Below are positions 19,150 to 28,426 of a DNA stretch of 60,016 bases, in pieces. The notes beneath the pieces are model-generated. The model saw only the letters and a program-made list of their open reading frames with translations. It did no database searches and had not been told where the DNA came from. A program made the position numbers and the translations under genes. Each line of letters begins with the position of its first letter. Positions within the stretch are counted from its first letter, which is position 1. The DNA is from Bacilli bacterium. GTDB lineage: Bacteria > Bacillota_I > Bacilli_A > RF39 > UBA660. The stretch covers positions 1 through 60,016 of the forward strand of contig JAFUTR010000053.1 of NCBI GenBank assembly GCA_017477845.1, read 5' to 3'.

Positions 19150-19407
19150 TTATAAAATAACTGCTTCCTTTACTATTTCTTTTAAGTAGAATCTCTTAGT
19201 TTTAGAAAGTGGTCTTGTTTCAACTATTCTAACTACATCTCCTACTTTAGCTTTATTAGTTTCATCATGTACTGCATATTTCTTTGATGATTTAACTCTT
19301 TTTCCATATAATGGATGTTTTTTATAAGTTTCAACTAATACAGTAATTGTTTTATTATTAACAGAACTAACAACTTTTCCAACTAATTCTCTATTTGTCT
19401 TTTCCAT
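19150..19407 (-). CDS. rpsQ: 30S ribosomal protein S17
   Basis: [22 protein letters not shown] and [20 protein letters not shown] identify uS17 (OB fold, binds the 5' domain of 16S rRNA). Length 85 is normal. Confidence 0.98.
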   Translation of the reverse strand: MEKTNRELVGKVVSSVNNKTITVLVETYKKHPLYGKRVKSSKKYAVHDETNKAKVGDVVRIVETRPLSKTKRFYLKEIVKEAVIL

Positions 19408-19416
19408 AATACCCTC

Positions 19417-19626
19417 CTAATTCTTACTATTGCTTTCTTCAAGTTCTCTTTCGCGAAGAACTGTTTTAAGTCTTGCAACAGTATGTCTTAAATCTTTGAT
19501 TTTTGAAGGTTTATCTAAGTTCCCAGTTGCTTGTTGGAAACGTAAGTTAAATAGTTCCTCTTTAGTCTCTTTAATTTTAGCAACAATTTCATCAGTGGTT
19601 AGATTTCTAATTTCATTAACCTTCAT
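19417..19626 (-). CDS. rpmC: 50S ribosomal protein L29
   Basis: A two-helix hairpin protein: [27 protein letters not shown] followed by [16 protein letters not shown] in the usual pattern of uL29. Length 69 is normal. Its start overlaps the end of rplP by 11 bases, suggesting coupled translation. Confidence 0.97.
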   Translation of the reverse strand: MKVNEIRNLTTDEIVAKIKETKEELFNLRFQQATGNLDKPSKIKDLRHTVARLKTVLRERELEESNSKN

Positions 19627-20047
19627 TTATATCACCACCATTTTCTTTCATTACAAATTTTGTTTTTATTGGTAATTTATGTGAAGCAAGACGAAGTGCT
19701 TCTCTTGCAACTTCTTCAGTTACATCTGTTACTTCAAACATAATTTTTCCAGTTTTAACAACTGCTACCCATTCTTCAACGTTTCCTTTACCTTTTCCTT
19801 GACGTGTTCCTAGAGGTTTTTTAGTTAAAGGCATATGTGGAAAGATATTTATAAATACTTTTCCTCCACGTTTCATATAACGAGTCATAGCTACACGGGC
19901 TGCTTCGATTTGATTTGCTGTAATCCAAGCACCTTCTTGTGCCATTAATCCATATTGTCCGTTATGTAATTCACGATTCCCTTTTGCACGACCTTCGTAA
20001 GGTAATCTATGTACACGACGATATTTAGTTCTTGATGGTATTAACAT
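19616..20047 (-). CDS. rplP: 50S ribosomal protein L16
   Basis: [45 protein letters not shown] and [13 protein letters not shown] match uL16, which completes the peptidyl transferase centre late in assembly. Length 143 is normal. Confidence 0.98.
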   Translation of the reverse strand: MLIPSRTKYRRVHRLPYEGRAKGNRELHNGQYGLMAQEGAWITANQIEAARVAMTRYMKRGGKVFINIFPHMPLTKKPLGTRQGKGKGNVEEWVAVVKTGKIMFEVTDVTEEVAREALRLASHKLPIKTKFVMKENGGDINEG

Positions 20048-20049
20048 TA

Positions 20050-20703
20050 TTAATTACCTCCTTTAGTCTTTTTATCTTGAAGAATTTCTCCTTTATAAAT
20101 CCATACTTTTACACCAATTTTTCCAAATGTTGTATCAGCTTCTGATAAAGCATAGTCAACATCTGCTCTTAATGTATGTAGAGGGATTGTTCCTTCAGAA
20201 TATCCTTCACTTCTTGCAATATCAGCTCCGTTAAGTCTTCCAGACACTAAAGTTTTAACTCCTTTAGCTCCTGCTTTCATAACGTTTCTAATTGCTTTCT
20301 TTTGAGCCATTCTAAATGATGCTCTGTTTTCGATTTGAGAAGCAATACTATCAGCAACTAGTTTTGCATCTAAATCCGGTTTTTTAACATCAACGATTGA
20401 AATTTGAATTTCTTCGTTAACTAACTTAGAGATTTCTTTCTTTAAGTTTTCTATTTCTTCTCCACCTTTTCCAATGATTACCCCTGGACGAGATGTATGA
20501 ATAATAACTTCACATCTTTTTGCATTTCTTTCGATTTCAACAGTGCTAACACCAGCATCAGCTAACTTTTTATTTAAAAACTTACGGATTTTTAAATCAT
20601 TTTCAAGTTTTTTACTAAAATCACTTTTATTAGCATACCAGTTTGCTTCCCAGCCTCTATTGATTCCAATTCTAAGTCCTATTGGACTAACTTTCTGTCC
20701 CAT
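20050..20703 (-). CDS. rpsC: 30S ribosomal protein S3
   Basis: [19 protein letters not shown] at the start, KH-domain motif [15 protein letters not shown] in the middle and [10 protein letters not shown] at the end are uS3 features. Length 217 is normal. It lines the mRNA entry channel. Confidence 0.98.
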   Translation of the reverse strand: MGQKVSPIGLRIGINRGWEANWYANKSDFSKKLENDLKIRKFLNKKLADAGVSTVEIERNAKRCEVIIHTSRPGVIIGKGGEEIENLKKEISKLVNEEIQISIVDVKKPDLDAKLVADSIASQIENRASFRMAQKKAIRNVMKAGAKGVKTLVSGRLNGADIARSEGYSEGTIPLHTLRADVDYALSEADTTFGKIGVKVWIYKGEILQDKKTKGGN

Positions 20704-20721
20704 ATTAACCTCCTTTAAAGA

Positions 20722-21060
20722 TTATTTCTCTGCCACAACTACGACAATGTGACTAGTTCTTCTGTCTTTATGTCCAATATGACTACGAGAATCAAACATA
20801 ACTCTCTTCATAACTGGACCTGCATCTACTCTTGCTTCTTTAACATATAATTTGTTCTTATCTAAACTAAAGTTATTAACAGCGTTAGCAACTGCAGAGT
20901 TTAAAACTTTTAAAATCATTCCGCTTGATTTTTTGTTTCTATTTTCAAGTATTGTTACTGCTTCATCAACCTTTTTCCCACGAATTAAATCAATAACTAG
21001 TCTTGCTTTAATTGGTGAAATTCTAACTGATTTAGCTATTGCTTTTCCTTCCATCTTCAT
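20722..21060 (-). CDS. rplV: 50S ribosomal protein L22
   Basis: RISPIKARLVIDLIRGKKVDEA and RSHIGHKDRRTSHIVVVV identify uL22; its long hairpin lines the exit tunnel. In that hairpin PVMKRVMFDSRSHIGHKDRRTSH carries Met and Phe-Asp where Ala-Arg-Gly is common. Length 112 is normal. Confidence 0.97.
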   Translation of the reverse strand: MKMEGKAIAKSVRISPIKARLVIDLIRGKKVDEAVTILENRNKKSSGMILKVLNSAVANAVNNFSLDKNKLYVKEARVDAGPVMKRVMFDSRSHIGHKDRRTSHIVVVVAEK

Positions 21061-21073
21061 TTCCTCCTAGTCA

Positions 21074-21343
21074 TTATTTATCCTTGTTTTCACCGTGACC
21101 ACCAAATTTACGAGTCAATGAGAATTCTCCAAGTTTATGTCCAACCATATCTTCTGTAACATAAACAGGAATAAATTCTTTACCATTGTGAACTGCAAAA
21201 GTGTGTCCTATAAAATCAGGATATATTGTAGAACGACGAGACCAAGTTTTAATAACCTCTTTCTTTCCACTTTTATTTAATTCTTTAACTTTATTTAATA
21301 ATCTTTCAAATACATAAGGACCTTTTTTAAGACTTCTTGCCAT
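21074..21343 (-). CDS. rpsS: 30S ribosomal protein S19
   Basis: [41 protein letters not shown] and [18 protein letters not shown] match uS19 over the whole 89 residues. Confidence 0.98.
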   Translation of the reverse strand: MARSLKKGPYVFERLLNKVKELNKSGKKEVIKTWSRRSTIYPDFIGHTFAVHNGKEFIPVYVTEDMVGHKLGEFSLTRKFGGHGENKDK

Positions 21344-21355
21344 TTATAATCCCTC

Positions 21356-22186
21356 CTACTTGCTATTGCGACGACGAACGATAAGTTTATCAGACGCTTT
21401 CTTCTTTCTAGTTTTATATCCAAGTGCTGGTTTACCCCAAGGAGTAAGTGGTCCACTACGTCCTATTGGAGCACGACCTTCACCACCACCATGTGGGTGA
21501 TCATTAGGGTTCATAACAGATCCACGAACTGTTGGTCTAATTCCCATATGACGAGTTCTTCCTGCTTTTCCTAACTTAACAAGTTCATAATCTTCGTTTC
21601 CAACAACACCAATTGTTGCATAACAAGTTCCTAAAACCTTTCTTTGTTCACCACTTGATAGACGAAGCATAACATAAGCTCCTTCTCTACCTAATATTTG
21701 AGCACTAGCTCCTGCACTTCTTACAAGGCTTGCTCCTTTTCCTGGTTTTAATTCTACATTGTGAACTGTTGTTCCAACTGGAATATTTGCAAGTGGTAGA
21801 GCGTTACCAACTTTAATGTCAACATTTTCTCCAGCTACAATCATAGTTCCAACTTTTAAATCTTTTGGTGCAATAATATATCTTTTTTCACCATCTACAT
21901 AGTTAATTAATGCTATATTTGCACTTCTATTTGGATCGTATTCAATTGTTGCAACACGTCCTTCAATATCTCTTTTATTTCTTTTGAAGTCTATAATTCT
22001 ATATTTTCTTTTAGCTCCACCACCGTGATGTCTTACAGTGATTCTTCCTTGGTTATTACGACCACCATTTTTACCTAAACTAACTAATAGACTTTTCTCT
22101 GGTGTAGAAGTAGTAATTTCTTCATTAACTAGAGTACTCATTTTACGTCTAGCATTAGTAGTTGGTTTAAAATTTCTAATTGCCAT
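21356..22186 (-). CDS. rplB: 50S ribosomal protein L2
   Basis: [22 protein letters not shown] and the C-terminal [18 protein letters not shown] (with the conserved His near the peptidyl transferase centre) identify uL2. Length 276 is the standard. Confidence 0.98.
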   Translation of the reverse strand: MAIRNFKPTTNARRKMSTLVNEEITTSTPEKSLLVSLGKNGGRNNQGRITVRHHGGGAKRKYRIIDFKRNKRDIEGRVATIEYDPNRSANIALINYVDGEKRYIIAPKDLKVGTMIVAGENVDIKVGNALPLANIPVGTTVHNVELKPGKGASLVRSAGASAQILGREGAYVMLRLSSGEQRKVLGTCYATIGVVGNEDYELVKLGKAGRTRHMGIRPTVRGSVMNPNDHPHGGGEGRAPIGRSGPLTPWGKPALGYKTRKKKASDKLIVRRRNSK

Positions 22187-22199
22187 AATTTACCTCCCT

Positions 22200-22484
22200 C
22201 TACCCTAATTCGATAGTTTGTCCGTTTTCAAGTTTGATAATAGCTTTTTTATATTTGTTACTCATCCCTGAATAACGTCCAACTCTTTTCTTTTTAGGTT
22301 TTACATTAATTGTAGATATACTTTCTACTTTTACTTTGAATATTTTTTCAATAGCATTTTTTATTTCTTGCTTTGTAGCTTTTGGATCAACTTTGAAAAT
22401 ATATTTATTTTCTTCTTGTGCTAAGTGTGATCCTTTTTCAGTAATAACTGGTGCTTTTATTATTTCTAAATACTTTGTATCCAT
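22200..22484 (-). CDS. rplW: 50S ribosomal protein L23
   Basis: [23 protein letters not shown] and [23 protein letters not shown] are uL23 features; it sits at the exit tunnel and is a docking site for trigger factor and SRP. Length 94 is normal. It lies one base after rplD. Confidence 0.98.
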   Translation of the reverse strand: MDTKYLEIIKAPVITEKGSHLAQEENKYIFKVDPKATKQEIKNAIEKIFKVKVESISTINVKPKKKRVGRYSGMSNKYKKAIIKLENGQTIELG

Positions 22485-22485
22485 A

Positions 22486-23106
22486 TTATTTTAGCACCTC
22501 CTCTATTGCTTTTAATGCATCGCGAGTTACAAGAACTTTTGTAGCAGCTACTAAATCAAGTACATTTATTTCACTTGCTTCAAGTAATAAAATGTTAGGA
22601 ATGTTTCTAGAAGCTAAAATTAAGTTTTCATCTAACTCTTTAACGATTACCAATGTATTAACTGTATCTAATTTTAATCCAGTTAAAATATTTTGCATTT
22701 CCTTTGTTTTTGGAGTTGTTACTTTTAACTCATCAACAACAACGAAATCTTCTAATTTACTAACAACTGCGCTTTTAAGTGCAAGACGTCTTTCTTTACG
22801 ATTTTGTTTTTTGCTGTAATCTCTAGGTGTTGGTCCGAATGGAACTCCTCCACCTCTCCATTGTACAGCTCTAATAGAACCTTGACGTGCATGTCCTGTT
22901 CCTTTTTGTCTCCATGGCTTTCTACCACCACCGCTTACTTCACTACGGTTTTTTGTATCATGTGTCCCTTGTCTTAATGATGCACGTGCTAAAATAATAG
23001 CATCATATAAAACATTCTTATTTGGTGTTATTCCAAATACTTCTTCATTTAATTTAATGTCCTCTATCTTTTCACCTTTGATATTTAAAAGTGTAACTTT
23101 TGTCAT
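22486..23106 (-). CDS. rplD: 50S ribosomal protein L4
   Basis: [37 protein letters not shown] is found as the usual tunnel-lining loop of uL4, cut here into its known elements, with [14 protein letters not shown] [12 protein letters not shown] after it. Length 206 is normal. Confidence 0.98.
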   Translation of the reverse strand: MTKVTLLNIKGEKIEDIKLNEEVFGITPNKNVLYDAIILARASLRQGTHDTKNRSEVSGGGRKPWRQKGTGHARQGSIRAVQWRGGGVPFGPTPRDYSKKQNRKERRLALKSAVVSKLEDFVVVDELKVTTPKTKEMQNILTGLKLDTVNTLVIVKELDENLILASRNIPNILLLEASEINVLDLVAATKVLVTRDALKAIEEVLK

Positions 23107-23160
23107 CTTTAAATTCCTCCTTTCATCATAATTTAATTTAATATTAATTAATTATAATGA

Positions 23161-23889
23161 TTATTCTCCAACATTTTCTTCTTTAGTTTCTTCTTCGTTA
23201 ACAGTTTCTTCAGTAACTTTAACTTCTTCGTAAGTAATTAATTCTGGTACTTCATTAACTTTATCACTGTTTTTAACAGCGGTTTTAACCATAACTAAAG
23301 ATTTCTTTGGACCTGGAACATTACCTTTAACTAAGATAACATTATTTTCTAAATCAACTGATACAATTTCCAAGTTTTGAATGGTAGTTGCTGCACTTCC
23401 CATATGACCTGGCATTTTCTTTCCTTTTAATACGTGCATTGGAAGTAGTGTTCCTAATGAACCTACACCTCTATGGTATTGTGAACCATGTCCCATAGGA
23501 CCACGAGATTGATTCCAACGTTTTATAACACCTTGATATCCTTTTCCTTTACTTATTCCACTAACATCAACCATTTCTCCTTCTTTGAATACGTCGATAT
23601 TAATTTCTTGACCTAAAGTATAGTCATTAACGTTTACTCCTCTAAGTTCTTTTAAGAAGCGCTTAGGAGCAGTATTTGCTTTCTTCGTATGACCTATTTT
23701 AGCTTTATTAGAATGTTTTTCTTTTACTGTAGTTGTTGCTAATTGAATTGCATCGTAACCATCAGTTTCAACTGTTTTAATTTGAGTTACAACGTTAGGT
23801 TCAACTTCAATAACTGTTACAGGAATTAGTTTTCCATTCTTAGTAAAAACTTGAGTCATACCTACTTTTTTACCTAAGATTCCTTTCAT
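23161..23889 (-). CDS. rplC: 50S ribosomal protein L3 with acidic C-terminal tail
   Basis: [20 protein letters not shown], the central [17 protein letters not shown] with HRxxGS-like loop, and [19 protein letters not shown] identify uL3. At 242 residues it is about 30 longer than the typical 209. The extra is a Glu/Val-rich tail after residue 212 (for example [19 protein letters not shown]), absent from most L3 proteins. Gene order after rpsJ is standard. Confidence 0.97.
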   Translation of the reverse strand: MKGILGKKVGMTQVFTKNGKLIPVTVIEVEPNVVTQIKTVETDGYDAIQLATTTVKEKHSNKAKIGHTKKANTAPKRFLKELRGVNVNDYTLGQEINIDVFKEGEMVDVSGISKGKGYQGVIKRWNQSRGPMGHGSQYHRGVGSLGTLLPMHVLKGKKMPGHMGSAATTIQNLEIVSVDLENNVILVKGNVPGPKKSLVMVKTAVKNSDKVNEVPELITYEEVKVTEETVNEEETKEENVGE

Positions 23890-23917
23890 ATTTCCTCCTA
23901 TAATCTTTTAAGTAATA

Positions 23918-24223
23918 TTATTGTTTGATTTGAATGTCTACACCACTTGGAAGATCTAAATGAGCTAAAGCCGCAATTACTTCCTTGTTTGGATTCTTAA
24001 CATCAATAAGTCTCTTATGTGTACGCATTTCAAATTGTTCACGTGAGTCTTTGTACTTGTGAACAGCTCTTAAAATAGTAAACTTTTCAATCTCTGTTGG
24101 TAATGGTACTGGACCGCTTACGACTCCCCCAGATCTTTTGATAGTTTCAACTATCTTTGTAGCAGCATTATCAAGAATTCTATGATCATATGCTTTTAAT
24201 TTAATACGAATTATATTTGACAT
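23918..24223 (-). CDS. rpsJ: 30S ribosomal protein S10
   Basis: [21 protein letters not shown] and [23 protein letters not shown] identify uS10, also the NusE transcription factor. Length 101 is normal. It is the first gene of the superoperon and follows a 117-nt leader and a consensus promoter. Confidence 0.98.
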   Translation of the reverse strand: MSNIIRIKLKAYDHRILDNAATKIVETIKRSGGVVSGPVPLPTEIEKFTILRAVHKYKDSREQFEMRTHKRLIDVKNPNKEVIAALAHLDLPSGVDIQIKQ

Positions 24224-24340
24224 ATTAAATCCTCCCTTCGCCTATATCTCGTATAGACTTGCTCCGTGTAAATAACCTGATTTTTACCTTGCAACATCGC
24301 CTGGCGTATCAGCAACCTCACACATCTAAGCAGCCACACG
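24224..24340 (-). promoter_or_regulatory. Structured S10 operon leader (candidate)
   Basis: The 117-nt leader before rpsJ contains a long-range pairing CGTGTGG (24334-24340) with TTACACG (24265-24271), a GTTGC motif occurring twice around TGATACGCCAGGCGAT, and a local hairpin CTATA/TATAG near 24241-24256. It is more GC-rich than its surroundings, as expected for conserved RNA. A regulatory role for a ribosomal protein is inference. Confidence 0.5.
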
Positions 24341-24346
24341 TTTAAA

Positions 24347-24375
24347 AGTATATCATCAAAGTCCTTTAAAATCAA
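24347..24375 (-). promoter_or_regulatory. Promoter of the ribosomal superoperon
   Basis: TTGATT (24370-24375) and TATACT (24347-24352) with a 17-base spacer on the minus strand; transcription would begin near 24340. Confidence 0.75.
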
Positions 24376-24392
24376 GCATTTTTTAATATTTT

Positions 24393-24432
24393 TATAAAAA
24401 AATTAGAGTAATTATTGGTTTTTACTCTAATT
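24393..24432 (-). terminator. Terminator after the sortase gene
   Basis: An AATTAGAGTAA/TTACTCTAATT stem with a 10-base loop is followed on the minus strand by seven T. It insulates the ribosomal promoter from the sortase transcript. Confidence 0.8.
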
Positions 24433-24436
24433 ATAT

Positions 24437-25330
24437 TTAAATAAGTTTTGCAAATATTAATAAATTTGCTCTATAGTATTTATGATAATACTGATCATCC
24501 ATCGAACACGTTTGTAAAATCAAGATTTTATCATCTTTATTTACTGATACTCCTGTATCATATTGTGATTTACTTTTATAAAGATTAATTGTCTCTTCCC
24601 ATTTTGAATTACTATAATTCATTTTATAGAAATATTCTAGTTCATCACTATATCTATCTTGGGCTACTGCTACATATACTGAAAATATTTCATATTTATA
24701 AGTCTTTCCATTATAGTTTATTGTTATATATTTATTATTTTTATAGAAGTTATAATTATTGTGATACTTTTGTAAGGCTTGAAATGGTGCATTTAAAGTT
24801 TTAGAACTGTGTCCATATATAATAGTTTTTCTCATGTTAAAGTCTGTTCTATAGTCTATATATGGAACTCCTATTCCATCTTCAACTCCTGTTATACTGT
24901 GATTTAAATAGTAGTTGTCGCCAGTCGTATCTTTCATTAATTTAGAATTAATTATATTTGATACTTGTAATCTATTATCATAGGTTATTTCTTTTTTTGA
25001 TTCTATATTATTTACTGCTTTTATCTCAACATTTGTTAAACTTTTCTTTTTCTCTTCATTTTTTAGAGTTTTTTTAGCATTTTGTTTTTTTAATTCTTCT
25101 TGTTGTTTTAACTCTTCAAGTCTTTTTAGTTCTTCTTGACGCTTTAATTCCTCAAGTTTTTCTTCTTCATTTTTCTCTTCAACTTTTTTAATTGCAAAAT
25201 CAAATGATGTTTTTGCATTTTCTAGACTATTTATTAGATTTAAGTATGATTCTTCAGTGTATCCAAATACTGTTATATTGCAAAGCAATAAAATCACACA
25301 TAAAGATGATATGATAGTCCATTTTTTCAT
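24437..25330 (-). CDS. Class B sortase with N-terminal coiled coil
   Basis: A cysteine transpeptidase of the cell surface. A signal or anchor helix (about 4-23) is followed by a Glu/Lys-rich coiled coil (about 45-95). The catalytic domain has YLNHSITG and PYIDYR, typical of class B, His174 in IIYGHSS, Cys275 in LQTCSMDD and Arg287 in YYRANLL. The ATG at 25330 is preferred over an upstream TTG. Class B sortases attach specific proteins such as haem carriers or pilin bases; no NPxTx-type substrate is visible in this window. The coiled coil, which would act as a spacer through the wall, is unusual in length. Confidence 0.9.
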   Translation of the reverse strand: MKKWTIISSLCVILLLCNITVFGYTEESYLNLINSLENAKTSFDFAIKKVEEKNEEEKLEELKRQEELKRLEELKQQEELKKQNAKKTLKNEEKKKSLTNVEIKAVNNIESKKEITYDNRLQVSNIINSKLMKDTTGDNYYLNHSITGVEDGIGVPYIDYRTDFNMRKTIIYGHSSKTLNAPFQALQKYHNNYNFYKNNKYITINYNGKTYKYEIFSVYVAVAQDRYSDELEYFYKMNYSNSKWEETINLYKSKSQYDTGVSVNKDDKILILQTCSMDDQYYHKYYRANLLIFAKLI

Positions 25331-25390
25331 AACCAAACCCCCATTTGTTGCTCGCTATTATATCATGAAATGTTGAAAAAGTCAAAAAAA

Positions 25391-25409
25391 AGAGCCATTT
25401 TTAGGCTCT
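25391..25409 (-). terminator. Terminator after the S41 protease gene
   Basis: AGAGCC/GGCTCT stem with a 7-base loop followed by eight T on the minus strand. Confidence 0.85.
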
Positions 25410-25415
25410 ATCGTT

Positions 25416-26744
25416 TTAGCTATTTTCTTCTTTGTTATTACCTGATGCTATTTCAATGGCTTTTTGAAGCTGAGTATCTTCATCATTATCTATAACTATT
25501 TCAACATCAGGTGTTATTCCAACTCCTTCAATTTTATTTCCATTTGGAGTTAACCATTCTTGAGTTGTAAACTTAACATATGCTCCATTTGATAAAGGAT
25601 ATAATTTTTGAACTGTTCCTTTACCAAATGTTTTTACCCCTACAATAACTGTATTTTTAATATTGTCATGAAGGCTTGAGGCAAATACTTCTGCACTTGA
25701 TGCAGTTTCCTCATTAACTACTATTACAACAGGAATATCAATAGTCTTATCTTTTTCATTTTTTACTTTAATAGTTTCTTTTTTATCTTTCTTTTGATAT
25801 AGAACTATATCTTTTTCTACAAATAATGATGCTATATCATTAGCACTAGATAAATATCCTCCACCATTATATCTCAAATCTATTATTAATGAATCAAGCT
25901 TTTTTTTGCTTAATTCATCATAAGCTTTCATAAATTGTGAATATGTGTTATTGGCAAAAGTGTTAATTGCTATTACTCCAATTGTTTTATTATTGCTTTC
26001 TACTGATATATAGTGAACTGAATCTATTTCTACTTTTTCAAGTTTAATTTCAAATTCAAGTTCTTCTTCACCTCTTAGAATCGATACTTTTTTAGTTGAT
26101 CCTTCTTTAGATGATTTTATTTCATATGCTAGATCACTTATTTTACTAGCATCAACATTTTGTCCATCTACTTTAATTATTTTATCTTCTATAAGAATTC
26201 CAGCTTTTGATGCAGGAGAGTTGTCAAATATATTTACTACTGTTATATATCCGTCACCAATATCACCAATTTCTACTCCTAGACCTGTGAAATTACCTCT
26301 TAATTCTTCATTCAAATCAAGTGCTGTTTTTTTATCAATAAAAGCAGCATATGGGTCAGTTAAACTATCGATCATTCCTTTTACCGATGAATTCACGATT
26401 TCTTCTTCATTAACTTCTCCATTATATTCATCTTTGATATATCCGTAGATTCTTTCTATATCGCCTTCAACTACTTCTGTATCATTTTTATTATATTTTC
26501 TGTATGCAATAAAACTACCTAAAAATAGTCCAAACAAAGTCGTTACAATCATTATTATTATTACTTCAAATAATCCAAAGGAGTTCTTAGAATATCTTTC
26601 CTCATTTTTTTTATTTTCTATTGTTTCCTTTTCCATTATTTGTTCTTCTTTATAAAATTCATCTGTTTTCTTTCTTGTTCTTTTCTTTGTAGTTTCTTTT
26701 TTTACCTTAGTGTTTTTATTTACTTTTTTCTTTTCTTCATCCAT
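25416..26744 (-). CDS. S41 C-terminal processing peptidase (CtpA-like)
   Basis: A membrane-anchored serine protease. A Lys-rich cytoplasmic tail (1-55) precedes one helix (about 56-81), then the N-terminal helical bundle, a PDZ domain (about 153-223) and the protease core. The catalytic Ser is residue 350 in NEETASSAE and the Lys is 375 in GVKTFGKGTVQ; IIDLRYNGGGYL is also typical. A longer frame with an upstream start exists, but the ATG at 26744 has GAGGTG in front. Such enzymes trim C-termini of envelope proteins. The very basic cytoplasmic tail is unusual. Confidence 0.93.
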   Translation of the reverse strand: MDEEKKKVNKNTKVKKETTKKRTRKKTDEFYKEEQIMEKETIENKKNEERYSKNSFGLFEVIIIMIVTTLFGLFLGSFIAYRKYNKNDTEVVEGDIERIYGYIKDEYNGEVNEEEIVNSSVKGMIDSLTDPYAAFIDKKTALDLNEELRGNFTGLGVEIGDIGDGYITVVNIFDNSPASKAGILIEDKIIKVDGQNVDASKISDLAYEIKSSKEGSTKKVSILRGEEELEFEIKLEKVEIDSVHYISVESNNKTIGVIAINTFANNTYSQFMKAYDELSKKKLDSLIIDLRYNGGGYLSSANDIASLFVEKDIVLYQKKDKKETIKVKNEKDKTIDIPVVIVVNEETASSAEVFASSLHDNIKNTVIVGVKTFGKGTVQKLYPLSNGAYVKFTTQEWLTPNGNKIEGVGITPDVEIVIDNDEDTQLQKAIEIASGNNKEENS

Positions 26745-26790
26745 TTTTAACACCTCTATTATAATTTTAGCACATTTATAAATAAAAAAA

Positions 26791-26809
26791 AGCAAAAATT
26801 TATTTTGCT
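26791..26809 (-). terminator. Terminator after the thioredoxin-like gene
   Basis: AGCAAAA/TTTTGCT stem with a 5-base loop followed by eight T on the minus strand, between the thioredoxin-like and S41 genes. Confidence 0.75.
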
Positions 26810-26813
26810 ATTC

Positions 26814-27329
26814 TTATTCTCCTAGTAGTTCTTTCTTGATGTTTTCATATCCTATAAATGAAGATACTCCTGTTTTATTAGATACTTTAATTAATGTACC
26901 ATCAACTACTTTTAGTGAACTAATGTTTTCTATATTAACTTCACTTTCATTCTCTGTTATATATTTGTCATTAAATTTTTTACTTAAATCTACTAAGTAT
27001 AGTTTAGTACCATTACTATATTGACTATATAATTCATATAAGTTTGCATATTTAATAGAATTACTATTGTCAAAATTATACATCATTACATAATACTCTT
27101 CTTCACTTCTTGAAAATGAATTGCCAGCAATTATTTCAATATTTTGAATTTCTACTGTTGTTTTATCTTCTTTCTTACCAAAAGATATTTCTCCTTTAGC
27201 TATTGCAAATACTAGATAAAATATTACTAATGTTAGAACTACTCCACCTAAAACTTTAAGCATTCTCATCATTTCATCTGAATCACTAGAATAACTTTTA
27301 ATTTTTTCAACTTTTTTCTTTTTACTCAT
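26814..27329 (-). CDS. Membrane-anchored thioredoxin-like protein without catalytic Cys
   Basis: A basic N-terminus, one helix (about 25-47) and a 110-residue extracellular domain. The domain follows the thioredoxin pattern: a YYVMMYNF strand, a helix, TKLYLVDLS, a helix, NISSLKVVDGTLIKV and a final helix. No CxxC or even a single Cys is present in the domain, so it is not an oxidoreductase; a binding or chaperone role is possible. The ATG at 27329 with GGTGAT upstream is preferred over an upstream TTG. The thioredoxin assignment is by pattern only. Confidence 0.55.
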   Translation of the reverse strand: MSKKKKVEKIKSYSSDSDEMMRMLKVLGGVVLTLVIFYLVFAIAKGEISFGKKEDKTTVEIQNIEIIAGNSFSRSEEEYYVMMYNFDNSNSIKYANLYELYSQYSNGTKLYLVDLSKKFNDKYITENESEVNIENISSLKVVDGTLIKVSNKTGVSSFIGYENIKKELLGE

Positions 27330-27383
27330 ACCAATCACCAAAAAAATTATAACACGTTAATTTTAAAAAATAAACAAAAACTA

Positions 27384-28346
27384 TTAATATAGCCTATTTA
27401 AATGCTTGGTTTTAATTAAAATAGGTTCTTCTTTTTTAAAATCATAATCTACTCCATATTTTCTTTTTCTATTATTAAACTCCATTTCAATTATGTTTCC
27501 ATTAATAGAATAGAGGAAATAATCATTAAAAACAAACTTTTTATTCCCATTAAAGAACTCATCTAAATTTTCTTTATTACATTCTATTTTTCCAAAGAAA
27601 GGAGCTTTAGCTAACATATCGAATTTATAATCTACACACATAACCCAATTTGAGAAGTCTACGATATATGCTTCTTCATCTTTTATATTTTCATTATCAT
27701 CGTAAGGAACATAAATATTATAAGCGTGATCAAGATCATTTACATATATCATATCATAGCCTAATGTTGTGAGAATATTTTGCCCCATTATTGCATATTC
27801 AGTACACATAGCACTTCCATTCTCATATAAATCTTTAATGCTATGTTCTTTGATTCTATCATACATTAGAAAGTTGTCTTTATATATCATTTTATTTATA
27901 TCTTCTCTTTTTCTTCCTTCAAAATCTCTATTTAGTTTTTTATTCAAGAATTCATAAACAAACACTATTAAATCGAATTCATCATCAATTTTACAGTTAT
28001 TTTCCTTAAAATATTTATAAAACTCATAGATATAAGAATCATCATCTAAGTAATAGTATCTTCCTCTATTAGTAAATGGGTTGTTAATACTTTCTCTAAA
28101 TCTTCCATATACTACTTTCATTCCTTTAGGGATATAACCAATCCAAAGATTGTTTGCCGCTCTATAATTAGGATTCATGCTTTTTATTGTAGGATTGTAA
28201 CTTAAATCTTCCCCAATGTAATCTAAATCATTATTTTCTTCTCTTGCGCTATATGTACACTCTTTGACTTTTTCATCTGCAAGTAATTTTAGTTCATCTA
28301 AAGTATTACATTTTTTAATTATTTCAAGCATTTCTAAATTAACCAT
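27384..28346 (-). CDS. Transglutaminase/papain-fold-like protein, cytoplasmic
   Basis: A 320-residue soluble protein without signal peptide. The segment GSAMCTEYAIMGQNIL (Cys181), DLDHAYNIYV (His207) and YIVDFSNW (Asp230) has the order and spacing of the Cys-His-Asp triad of transglutaminase-like enzymes, a fold used for protein crosslinking, proteolysis or peptide release. The N-terminal 120 residues (with YIPKGMKVVYGRFRES) do not match any domain I know. The product lacks export signals, so an intracellular substrate is likely. The upstream lipoprotein gene is in the same direction but has its own terminator. Confidence 0.6.
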   Translation of the reverse strand: MVNLEMLEIIKKCNTLDELKLLADEKVKECTYSAREENNDLDYIGEDLSYNPTIKSMNPNYRAANNLWIGYIPKGMKVVYGRFRESINNPFTNRGRYYYLDDDSYIYEFYKYFKENNCKIDDEFDLIVFVYEFLNKKLNRDFEGRKREDINKMIYKDNFLMYDRIKEHSIKDLYENGSAMCTEYAIMGQNILTTLGYDMIYVNDLDHAYNIYVPYDDNENIKDEEAYIVDFSNWVMCVDYKFDMLAKAPFFGKIECNKENLDEFFNGNKKFVFNDYFLYSINGNIIEMEFNNRKRKYGVDYDFKKEEPILIKTKHLNRLY

Positions 28347-28405
28347 AACATCACCATTAATTATTTATTATAAAGATAAACAAGAGAAGATGCAAATACA
28401 AAAAA

Positions 28406-28426
28406 GAAATAGAACTTTTCTATTTC
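28406..28426 (-). terminator. Terminator after the lipoprotein gene
   Basis: GAAATAG/CTATTTC stem with a 7-base loop followed by TTTTTT on the minus strand; it overlaps the last codons. Confidence 0.8.

Noticed and set aside
26745..26795. Longer N-terminus for the S41 protease
   Set aside because: The extra 17 codons have no ribosome binding site, whereas GAGGTG lies in front of the ATG at 26744.
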